DNA from: Methylomonas lenta
GTDB taxonomy: Bacteria > Pseudomonadota > Gammaproteobacteria > Methylococcales > Methylomonadaceae
Assembly (NCBI RefSeq): GCF_001644015.1
Contig: NZ_LUUI01000113.1
Location: forward strand, 1-60,614
DNA length: 60,614 nucleotides
Direction of reading: 5' to 3'
Positions 26,887-34,262 of the stretch are shown here, piece by piece (position 1 is the first letter of the stretch; each line of letters opens with the position of its first letter). The translations under genes were made by a program, and so were the position numbers. A model generated the notes under the pieces. It ran no database searches. It was given only the letters and a program-made list of their open reading frames with translations, and was not told the origin of the DNA.

Positions 26887-27804
26887 CTAATCCGGTAAAT
26901 TGATTACCCCATCTGCAAAAATGACCGCTTGACCGCCGATTCGTACCATCAGATTTTCCTGCTGCTTGTTGTCCATTTCCAGTTGTATCAAACTGCGACG
27001 GCTGGCAATCTCACCACGTTCTACCGCAAAGGCATGCGTGCCTTTTTGGGTGTGCTCAAATGAGCATAAATAACTGCAAAATGCCGGCATCGCACTACCC
27101 ACCGGTGGATCGTCCTGCAAACCAATATTTGGGCCTAGCAAACGGGCATTGAAATCGGCATCAGAGTTGGGGGATTTGGGTGCAAATAACAATATTTCTT
27201 GCGCAGCGGTTTGTGGGGCTGCAGATTGGCTCCAGGCAGGATAATTGAAGCGGGCTTTGCGCACGGATTCGTAATTCCAAACCGGCACGATCAAATATGG
27301 AAAGCCACAGGAAACCAAACGTGGCGAATATTTTTTATGATCGAGCTCAGACAATTGCAAACCTAAAACGCGGCACAACTCTTCATCGGTAGGTGCAAAC
27401 CGGTCAATGATCGCACTAATGCTACGACTGAATTGTACAAATCCGGCTTTGCCGTTTGTACTGGAGATATTCACTTCAATGTTACCGACGTTTTGCTCGA
27501 AAATAATGGCTGTCAACGGTCCATTTAAAGCGATATTGCCGGATTCGCAGAGCACAAATGCCGCTGCGATGATGGGATGACCGGCAAAATCAATTTCCTT
27601 AAACGGTGAGAAAATTCGCATCCTGTACAGGTTTTCGCTATTAGTCTCATTAAAGATAAACACCGTTTCCGATAGATTGAGTTCCTTGGCAATCGCCCCC
27701 ATCATTTTTGCATTCAAGCCATCGGCTTGCGGGAAAACGGCAATCTGGGCGCCATTAAAAAGCTGGTTGGTAAATACGTCGGCAATGTAATACTGGTATT
27801 TCAT
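26887..27804 (-). CDS. PhzF-family isomerase/epimerase
   Basis: 305 residues, full length. Family signs: YYIADVFTNQLFNGAQIAVF, the catalytic Glu region ELNLSETVFIF, IFSPFKEIDFAGHPIIAAAF, and a second-half VGSAMPAFCSYLCSFEHTQKG. PhzF-fold proteins include the phenazine enzyme, but most members have unknown substrates, and no phenazine genes are here. It starts 3 bases after nirD stops, so it is the last gene of the nirB-nirD operon. Why a PhzF protein sits in a nitrite-reductase operon is not clear. Confidence 0.85.
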   Translation of the reverse strand: MKYQYYIADVFTNQLFNGAQIAVFPQADGLNAKMMGAIAKELNLSETVFIFNETNSENLYRMRIFSPFKEIDFAGHPIIAAAFVLCESGNIALNGPLTAIIFEQNVGNIEVNISSTNGKAGFVQFSRSISAIIDRFAPTDEELCRVLGLQLSELDHKKYSPRLVSCGFPYLIVPVWNYESVRKARFNYPAWSQSAAPQTAAQEILLFAPKSPNSDADFNARLLGPNIGLQDDPPVGSAMPAFCSYLCSFEHTQKGTHAFAVERGEIASRRSLIQLEMDNKQQENLMVRIGGQAVIFADGVINLPD

Positions 27805-27807
27805 GGT

Positions 27808-28140
27808 TTACTCCGGCAGCTGGATAGCGACTCGATCGTTTTCGATCCGAGCCGGATATGTGGGCACACTGACGTTGGCATCTTCAAAACAAACACCTGT
27901 GTGTAAATAAAAATGCTGCTTATACATGGGTGATGCCAACATCGGTTGTCCGCCCAGGTCACCCACCATGCCTCTTGACAACACATTGGCCTGACTGAAT
28001 GGATCGTAATTTCCGATGGCAAAAACCAGCTGCAAACGGGGCAGATAAAACAAAGCTATTTGCTGACCTTTGACCAAAGCGCAAACGCCGGAATCAGGCT
28101 GTAAATCGTCGATATGACAGACATCTATCCAGTTACTCAT
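27808..28140 (-). CDS. nirD: Nitrite reductase small subunit
   Basis: 110 residues, usual length. NirD has a Rieske-like fold without the iron-sulfur ligands, which agrees with the cysteine pattern here: Cys occurs in DVCHIDDLQPDSGVCAL and near the end, with no CxH pairs. Recognisable pieces are IGNYDPFSQANVLSRGMVGD and the C-terminal TYPARIENDRVAIQL. It begins one base after the nirB stop (TAACATG), so is translationally coupled, and is followed by phzF. It works with NirB in NADH-dependent reduction of nitrite to ammonium. Confidence 0.93.
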   Translation of the reverse strand: MSNWIDVCHIDDLQPDSGVCALVKGQQIALFYLPRLQLVFAIGNYDPFSQANVLSRGMVGDLGGQPMLASPMYKQHFYLHTGVCFEDANVSVPTYPARIENDRVAIQLPE

Positions 28141-28141
28141 G

Positions 28142-30682
28142 TTAAGCCGCCTCTTCGATCAATTTGAAATGCTTGCGTTCTTCTGAGTTTGCGGGGCGAA
28201 CTTGACCACGCTCTTCCACAAAGACCACATTGTCATCAGCTTGATCGCTGTTAACAAAGTGGCGAAAACGTTTCAGCTTATTTTCGTCTTGCAGAGTGGT
28301 TGTCCATTCGCATTGATAAGTGTTGATGACATGCTGCATCTGCTGTTCTAATTGTTCAGCAATGCCCAGCCTGTCTTCCAGAACCACCGCTTTCAAATAA
28401 TCCAGACCGCCCTCCATGTTTTCCATCCACACCGAAGTACGCTGCAAACGAGCGGCGGTGCGGATGTAAAAGATCAAAACGCGGTCGATGTATTGGATCA
28501 GGGTTTGTTTATCCAGATTGGTGGCAAACAAATCGGCATGCCGCGGCTTCATACCGCCATTGCCACAGACATATAAATTCCAGCCGTTTTCGGTGGCAAT
28601 TACGCCGATGTCTTTGCCTTGTGCTTCGGCACATTCGCGAGTACAACCCGACACGGCGAATTTGATTTTGTGTGGAGCCCGTAATCCTTTGTAACGATTT
28701 TCCAATTCAATCGCTAAGCCGACACTATCGTCGATACCATATCGACACCAAGTGCTGCCAACGCAAGATTTAACGGTACGGAGAGATTTACCGTAAGCAT
28801 GGCCGGATTCAAAGCCGGCAGCGATCAACTCTGCCCAGATCAAAGGCAGTTGCTCGACGCGGGCACCAAACAAATCCACCCGCTGGCCACCGGTAATTTT
28901 GGTATACAGGCCGTATTTTTTGGCGACTTGGCCCAGCACGATCAAACCGTCTGGGGTAATTTCACCGCCGGTAACGCGCGGTACAATTGAGTAAGTACCG
29001 TCTTTTTGCATGTTGGCCAGATAAGTGTCGTTAGTATCCTGCAAGCCAATATGCGGTTTTTCCAGAATATAGTCGTTCCAATAAGACGCTAAAATCGAAC
29101 CCACCGCCTGTTTACAGACTTCGCATCCCAGTCCTTTACCGTGCTTGTCCAGCAAATCATCAAAGGTTTTGATCTGTTCCACCATCACCTGGTTATACAA
29201 ATCCTGCCGGGTATGCGGAAAATGTTCGCAAATATCTGTGCTAACTTCGACACCGAGTTTGGTCAATTCGCAATCCAAAACCGACTTTAATAATGCAGAA
29301 CAACCGCCACAACCTGTTGCTGCTTTAGTTTCAGTTTTGAGTTGACCGATTGTGGTGCAACCGGCTTCTACCGCACTGCAAATCTGGCCTTTGCTGACAT
29401 CGTGACAGGAACAAATTTGCGCCGAAGCCGGCAAGGCATCCGGCCCCAAGCCCACCGATTCGTCGGAACGTTGCGGCAAAATCAGGGCATCGGGGTTTTC
29501 AGGCAACTCGATGCCGTTTAAACAATACTGCAGCAAAGTACTATATCCGGAGGCTTCACCGACCAACACAGCACCCAACAATTGCTTTTTATCCTGACTG
29601 ACTACCAGGCGTTTGTAAATTTCACTAGAGCCGTTTTGATAGGTGTACACCAAAGCACCTTGGGTTCTGGCATGTGCGTCGCCTATACTGGCCACATCGA
29701 CACCCATCAGTTTTAGTTTGGTGCTCATATCGAAACCGGTAAAACTGGCGTCGTTATCGGCTAAGTCGGCGACTACCGTTCTGGCCATCGCGTACCCCGG
29801 CGCAACCAAGCCAAAGATTTGTCCATTCCATAGCGCGCATTCGCCAATAGCGTAAATAGCAGGATCGGAGGTGCGGCATTGATTGTCGATCACGATACCG
29901 CCACGAGGACCTACTGCCAGTTCGCAAGCACGAGCAATGTCGTCGCGTGGGCGAATACCCGCGGAAAATAAAATCAAATCGGTTTCCAGTACTTCACCGT
30001 CAGCGAAATTCATTTTATGCAAACAGTGTTCACCATCGTCGATCAGGCTGGTGTTTTTGTTTAGATGCACTGTCACGCCCAGGGCCTGGATTTTTTGCTT
30101 TAACATGGCGCCACCGCCATCATCCAATTGCACGGCCATCAGCCGTGGCGCAAATTCAACTACATGGGTTTCCAAACCCAGGTCTTTCAAAGCTTTGGCG
30201 GCTTCCAGACCTAATAATCCGCCACCGACCACAGTGCCAATTTTTGATTTTGCCGCAGCCGCTTGAATGGCTTCCAGATCTTCAATCGTCCGATAAACCA
30301 GACATTGCGCTCGCTCATGCCCAGGCACCGGCGGCACAAAAGGATAAGAACCGGTCGCTAATACCAGCTTGTCATAAGCAATGACCACACCTTTGGCAGA
30401 GGTGACTGTTTTTTGCTGTCGATCTATGCTGGCCGCTTTATCACCTAGATGAATCTCGATACCATGCTCGGCAAAAAAACCAGCTTCTACCAACGACAAA
30501 TCTTCAGCACTTTTGCCGGAGAAATACTCGGATAAGTGCACCCGGTCATAAGCGGCACGAGGTTCTTCGCAAAAGGTAACAATGCGATAGCGTTCTTTGG
30601 CGGCGCTATTAACCAAGCTGGCTAAAAAATGCTGCCCGACCATACCGTTACCAATGACCACCAGGGTTTGTTGTGTGTTCAT
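28142..30682 (-). CDS. nirB: Nitrite reductase [NAD(P)H] large subunit
   Basis: 846 residues, full length. Order: FAD/NAD domain (~1-300, VVIGNGMVGQHFLASLV, LVLATGSYPFVPP, GTVVGGGLLGLEAAKAL), BFD-like [2Fe-2S] region (~420-475, CSCHDVSKGQ...TGCGGC), then the sulfite/nitrite reductase domain with siroheme-[4Fe-4S] ligands in CVGSTWCRYG and VSGCTRECAEAQGKD. It reduces nitrite to ammonium in the cytoplasm. GAGAGG precedes the ATG. The 5' leader of about 156 bases carries an ANTAR-type hairpin and terminator, with a sigma-54-like promoter upstream. Confidence 0.97.
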   Translation of the reverse strand: MNTQQTLVVIGNGMVGQHFLASLVNSAAKERYRIVTFCEEPRAAYDRVHLSEYFSGKSAEDLSLVEAGFFAEHGIEIHLGDKAASIDRQQKTVTSAKGVVIAYDKLVLATGSYPFVPPVPGHERAQCLVYRTIEDLEAIQAAAAKSKIGTVVGGGLLGLEAAKALKDLGLETHVVEFAPRLMAVQLDDGGGAMLKQKIQALGVTVHLNKNTSLIDDGEHCLHKMNFADGEVLETDLILFSAGIRPRDDIARACELAVGPRGGIVIDNQCRTSDPAIYAIGECALWNGQIFGLVAPGYAMARTVVADLADNDASFTGFDMSTKLKLMGVDVASIGDAHARTQGALVYTYQNGSSEIYKRLVVSQDKKQLLGAVLVGEASGYSTLLQYCLNGIELPENPDALILPQRSDESVGLGPDALPASAQICSCHDVSKGQICSAVEAGCTTIGQLKTETKAATGCGGCSALLKSVLDCELTKLGVEVSTDICEHFPHTRQDLYNQVMVEQIKTFDDLLDKHGKGLGCEVCKQAVGSILASYWNDYILEKPHIGLQDTNDTYLANMQKDGTYSIVPRVTGGEITPDGLIVLGQVAKKYGLYTKITGGQRVDLFGARVEQLPLIWAELIAAGFESGHAYGKSLRTVKSCVGSTWCRYGIDDSVGLAIELENRYKGLRAPHKIKFAVSGCTRECAEAQGKDIGVIATENGWNLYVCGNGGMKPRHADLFATNLDKQTLIQYIDRVLIFYIRTAARLQRTSVWMENMEGGLDYLKAVVLEDRLGIAEQLEQQMQHVINTYQCEWTTTLQDENKLKRFRHFVNSDQADDNVVFVEERGQVRPANSEERKHFKLIEEAA

Positions 30683-30741
30683 GTCTGACCTCTCGTTTCG
30701 TGATATTTACCGCTCCGCGCTGTGCCAGCTAAATTTTGGGC

Positions 30742-30797
30742 AAAAAAAAAGGCGGCCTGAATTGAAATGAATAACTCATTCAATCAGGACGCCTTTG
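30742..30797 (-). terminator. Leader terminator of nirBD
   Basis: On the minus strand AAAGGCG (30796-30790) pairs with CGCCTTT (30754-30748) through a long imperfect stem containing CCTGA/TCAGG and GAATGA/TCATT. It ends in a run of nine T (30750-30742). It sits about 65 bases before nirB, so it would stop transcription unless antiterminated. Confidence 0.75.
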
Positions 30798-30800
30798 TCC
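30787..30800 (-). promoter_or_regulatory. ANTAR-type antiterminator hairpin (P2) in nirB leader
   Basis: On the minus strand GGAC-AAAGGC-GTCC forms a stem with a six-base loop having A at position 1 and G at position 4, the loop rule for RNAs bound by ANTAR proteins. Its loop and 3' arm are the same bases as the 5' arm of the terminator, so the two structures exclude each other. A clear partner P1 hairpin was not found. The ANTAR protein NasT is encoded nearby at 32547. Confidence 0.6.
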
Positions 30801-30848
30801 AAATACATATGACAGTGCAAGCTCAGCGGGAGACTTAATTAAAATAAA

Positions 30849-30864
30849 AGCAATATAAATGCCA
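30849..30864 (-). promoter_or_regulatory. Sigma-54-like promoter of nirBD
   Basis: Minus-strand TGGCATTTATATTGCT has GG and GC 10 bases apart and a perfect TTGC box, with one deviation in the -24 part. Transcription would start near 30838, about 156 bases before the nirB ATG. Confidence 0.6.
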
Positions 30865-30960
30865 GTTTGTAAAAGCCACAAAAATCACGACATAGAGCAA
30901 TGATGAATAATTTTTTCCCTATCTGCCTGCACCCAAACAAGGCAATTCTGTGGGCAAAAC

Positions 30961-30975
30961 GCACCAAAACGGCGC
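30961..30975. promoter_or_regulatory. NtrC-like enhancer site
   Basis: GCACC-AAAAC-GGCGC differs by one base from the NtrC dyad GCACC-N5-GGTGC. It lies about 70-80 bases upstream of the predicted narK start and about 125 from that of nirB. A weaker candidate (TGCACC-N5-AAGGCA) is at 30928-30944. Confidence 0.5.
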
Positions 30976-31016
30976 GCAAACAAGCATATACAGGCCCTGA
31001 CAGGGTTGTGAATGGC

Positions 31017-31034
31017 TTGGCATGTAACCTGCTT
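31017..31034 (+). promoter_or_regulatory. Sigma-54-like promoter of narK
   Basis: TTGGCATGTAACCTGCTT: GG (31019-31020) and GC (31031-31032) are 10 bases apart, TGGCRYR matches fully, and the -12 box has one mismatch (CTGC). Transcription would start near 31044, before the AGGA at 31056-31059 and the narK ATG at 31066. Confidence 0.6.
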
Positions 31035-31065
31035 TAACTGCTCTATCTTTCCATTAGGATTATTC

Positions 31066-32544
31066 ATGGCTATTGCGCCCTTTAAACTGCTATCGCTAGA
31101 AGGCAAAACCAAGATTTTGCACATGAGCTGGCTGGCATTTTTTATCAGTTTCGTCATCTGGTTTAACCATGCACCCTTGATGATGCTGATTAAACAAGAC
31201 TTGGGTCTCAGCGACGCCGAAGTCGAGATTATTTTAATACTCAATATGGCACTCACCATTCCGGCACGCGTCATCACAGGGCTGGTTGTCGATCGCTTTG
31301 GGGCACGGATTAGTTACAGTGTCTTGCTGGCAGTTTGCAGTGTGCCGTGCTTTATGTTTGCTGCCGCTGAAAATTTTGCCGATCTGGCTTGGTCGCGCTT
31401 TTTATTAGGCTTTATCGGCGCCAGCTTTGTGGTGGGTGTGCGCATCATTGGTGACTGGTTTCCCTCCAGTCAGATGGGTTTTGCAGAAGGCATATATGCT
31501 GGTTGGGGCAATTTCGGCTCGGCGGCGGCGGCCATTTTTTTGCCTGGTTTGGCACTCTATTTTGGTGAGGAAAATGGCTGGCGCTATGCTATCGCCCTGA
31601 CTGGCTGTATGTCTCTGGTTTTTTCCGTATTGTATTACCGCAATGTAGAAAACCTACCTCCAGAATTGGCCAACCTGAAAAAAAAGCCGGTACACAGCAT
31701 GGCCGTTTCCAGCATTAACGATTTATTCCTTTATATGCTGAGCCTGTTGCCGCTTTACGCCACTTTGTCGTTGTTAACCTGGAAGCTATCAGCTCTAGCA
31801 AGCCCTTTATTATCCTCCAGTTGGGCGTGGTCAATACACACTGGCATTTGGCTGGTGTTTTTGCTACATGCCCGGCAGTTGGTCAGCAAAAATGCCGTAC
31901 GCTTGAGTCAGCCCATTGCGGATATTCATTGCTATCGTTATCAACAAGTGTTTATTTTGGCCGTTGCTTATTTGATTACCTTCGGTTCTAAACTGGCCGT
32001 GTTGTCGATGTTGCCCATGTTTTTCTTCAATACCTTTAGCGTTAGCCAAAATATATCCATGCTGGATGCCGGCCTGTTGGCCTCTAGCTTTGTGGTGACC
32101 AACATTATCGCCCAGCCGGCCGGTGGCTGGCTCAGTGACAAAATTGGCCGCAAATTTTCCATTACGTTGTTTACTGTTGGATTGGCCGGCGGTTATTTGC
32201 TAATGGCCATGATTTCTGAGAATTGGTCTATAGGCTTGGCCGTGCTGGTGACGCTGATTTGTTCGGTATTTATGCAAGCGGCTGAAGGAGCAATTTTTGC
32301 GTTTGTACCACTGGTTAAGCAATCCATTACCGGAGAAGTCGCCGGTATCGTTGGCGCATACGGTAATGCCGGGGCAATTGTGTTTTTAATTTTGCTGACC
32401 TTTGTTTCAACCAGCGGATTTTTTCTGGCTTTGGGAGCCTGTTGTGTGGTTTTGCTGGGATTGATTGTATGCCTGGAAGAGCCGAAAAACTTCATGATTC
32501 AAATTCTGCCGGATGGCAGCGTGGCCAAAATTGAGTTGGATTAA
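31066..32544 (+). CDS. narK: Nitrate/nitrite transporter, MFS (NarK/NasA type)
   Basis: 492 residues from ATG 31066 (AGGA 6 bases upstream). About 12 transmembrane helices of the NNP family. Family marks are ISFVIWFNHAPLMMLIKQDL, the helix 2-3 loop RVITGLVVDRFGARISYS, VGVRIIGDWFPSSQMGFAEG, GWGNFGSAAAAIF, and in the second half PAGGWLSDKIGRKFS and GAYGNAGAIVF. It probably imports nitrate or nitrite for assimilation. It is divergent from nirBD and followed 2 bases later by nasT. No nitrate reductase gene is in the window. Confidence 0.92.
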   Translation: MAIAPFKLLSLEGKTKILHMSWLAFFISFVIWFNHAPLMMLIKQDLGLSDAEVEIILILNMALTIPARVITGLVVDRFGARISYSVLLAVCSVPCFMFAAAENFADLAWSRFLLGFIGASFVVGVRIIGDWFPSSQMGFAEGIYAGWGNFGSAAAAIFLPGLALYFGEENGWRYAIALTGCMSLVFSVLYYRNVENLPPELANLKKKPVHSMAVSSINDLFLYMLSLLPLYATLSLLTWKLSALASPLLSSSWAWSIHTGIWLVFLLHARQLVSKNAVRLSQPIADIHCYRYQQVFILAVAYLITFGSKLAVLSMLPMFFFNTFSVSQNISMLDAGLLASSFVVTNIIAQPAGGWLSDKIGRKFSITLFTVGLAGGYLLMAMISENWSIGLAVLVTLICSVFMQAAEGAIFAFVPLVKQSITGEVAGIVGAYGNAGAIVFLILLTFVSTSGFFLALGACCVVLLGLIVCLEEPKNFMIQILPDGSVAKIELD

Positions 32545-32546
32545 TC

Positions 32547-33125
32547 ATGGCAACGCGTAAAGTATTGGTAGTCGATGAATTCGATAGCGATCCTATGTTG
32601 GAACAACATTTAAGCCAACAGGGGTATCAGATTGCCACGTTAAAACTGCAGGATTTAAATCTGCTGGAAGTCGTAAAAAATCTACAACCAGATGCGGTGG
32701 TACTCAATCTGTATAGCCCGGATGAAAAAGTCTTGCATATGATGCTGACCCTTAATCAGCATTTTGCGGTACCGGTGATTATTTTTGCCGAGGACCAGCA
32801 AACCGACACTATCAACAACGTCATTAAAGCCGGCGTCAGTGCTTACATTGTCGATTGTTCGGAACCCAAGCGCATCAAAACCATCATCGAGGTGGCCATT
32901 GCCCGCTTCAACGAACAAAAAGTCTTGAAAGACGAGTTGCAAAAAACCAAAAGCCAATTGGAAGAACGTAAATTAATCGACAGAGCCAAAGCGATTTTAA
33001 TTAAGTCCAAAGGCTATAGTGAAGATCAGGCTTATCACGCTTTGCGAAAACTAGCGATGGACAGAAAAGTATCCTTAGGGGAAATGGCAAAGAATGTGAT
33101 CGCCATGGTGGAGTTGTTGAATTAA
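32547..33125 (+). CDS. nasT: NasT-like ANTAR antiterminator with altered receiver
   Basis: 192 residues. The N-terminal receiver-like domain (~1-120) has acidic residues at VVDEFDSD, but Asn (residue 54, VVLNLYSPD) at the place of the phospho-Asp, so it probably is not phosphorylated. A linker coiled coil leads to the C-terminal ANTAR domain (~130-190, RKLIDRAKAILIKSKGYSED, AYHALRKLAMDRKVSLGEMA). ANTAR domains bind paired RNA hairpins and prevent termination. The obvious target is the nirBD leader at 30.75-30.80 kb. In other bacteria NasT is held inactive by the nitrate sensor NasS. No nasS is present here. Confidence 0.9.
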   Translation: MATRKVLVVDEFDSDPMLEQHLSQQGYQIATLKLQDLNLLEVVKNLQPDAVVLNLYSPDEKVLHMMLTLNQHFAVPVIIFAEDQQTDTINNVIKAGVSAYIVDCSEPKRIKTIIEVAIARFNEQKVLKDELQKTKSQLEERKLIDRAKAILIKSKGYSEDQAYHALRKLAMDRKVSLGEMAKNVIAMVELLN

Positions 33126-33201
33126 TACCGGTAAGCGCTTAACAATAAATCGCCATGCAGTAAAATAGCGAGTTTTTAGATACGGTGGTGGCAGCGAAGG
33201 A

Positions 33202-34053
33202 ATGCGGGTAAGACCAATTGAATTAAGCGAAAGCGAACGAGAGCAACTACAGCTAATTGTCAAAAAAGGGAGTGATTGGCGAGAGCGGGCACAAACCATT
33301 TTGATGTTATCCAATGGCCAGACAGTCATTGCTGTTGCGGCACAACAAGGCGTGAAGCCGGAAGCAATTGGACTTAACAGCTTACCGAATCAACCTCGCA
33401 GTGGTGCGCCGAGCAAGTTGACTGACGCGCATCGGAGCCAACTCAAAGAATAGATCGATGCGGAACCTTTGTGCTGCCGGGCATTGGTCAGCCGTCTAAC
33501 GACGGAATGCGGGGTGACGATTAGTGCCAGTACCTTGCGGAATGAGTTAAAACGCATGAGCTACGTGTGGAAGCGCACGCGATACAGTTTAAAAAAAAGC
33601 GCGATCCCGAGCGCTTCGAGCAAGCTCAGCATGACATCGCAGAGCTGATCAAGCTAGCTGAAACAGGTGAAATTGAACTAGCTTATGTGGATGAAGCCGG
33701 ATTGCGCCACAACCGCCGAATCGTTCAGCTTGGACAAAAAGCGGTGAGGTGCATGCCATTACAGCAATGTGCGCCCAACGCATGAATATTATAGGAGCCA
33801 TGCTTTCATCAGGCCGATTAATACTGACTAAACTGTGGCATAGCGTGAACGGCCTTTGGTTTTCTGATGGCCTTGATTGAACGCGTCAGCAAGCCCTTAG
33901 TGGTGATTTTGGATAATGCTTCCATTCATACAGCGAAAAAAAATGAAACCTTATTGGGATTTATTGGAAGAAAAAGGTATGCGATTTTACTTCTTGCCAC
34001 CCTACAGCCCCGAGCTGAACCGGATTGAATTGCTGTGGAATAAAATGAAATAG
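33202..34053 (+). pseudogene. IS630-family transposase, decayed
   Basis: The pieces of one transposase are found in more than one frame. The N-terminal HTH part (PIELSESEREQLQLIVKKGS) runs to an in-frame TAG at 33451-33453. The rest is recoverable with at least three frame changes: ELAYVDEAGLRHNRRI, MCAQRMNIIGAML, LVVILDNASIHTA, PYSPELNRIELLWNK. These are the DDE-type catalytic motifs of IS630/Tc1-mariner relatives. The element cannot make a working enzyme. The ends and TA target duplication were not identified. It separates the nitrate genes from the trehalose operon. Confidence 0.88.
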
Positions 34054-34262
34054 GCGCTTAACCAAGCTATGGGGTATTGTGCGAGACTGCCAAACAACCT
34101 TCTGCCTACTAATTAAAGTGCTGCCGGTGCTGCCGGATAGGGAATAACATCGACAGATAGTCAAAACTGGGTCATGAAAACGCCTAGTAGTATGCCAATA
34201 CCTTAAATCCAAACAGCCTATTTTTCTGATTGTCCATTCAACCTAAGGCCGCCAAGGACTTT

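Noticed and set aside
31864-32162. Frames antisense to narK
   Set aside because: Membrane-protein coding strands often give such shadows; nothing recognisable.
33130-34068. GGTAAGCGC / GGCGCTTAACC as terminal inverted repeats of the IS630 copy
   Set aside because: The match is partial, with gaps, and no TA duplication can be placed. The element's ends remain undefined.
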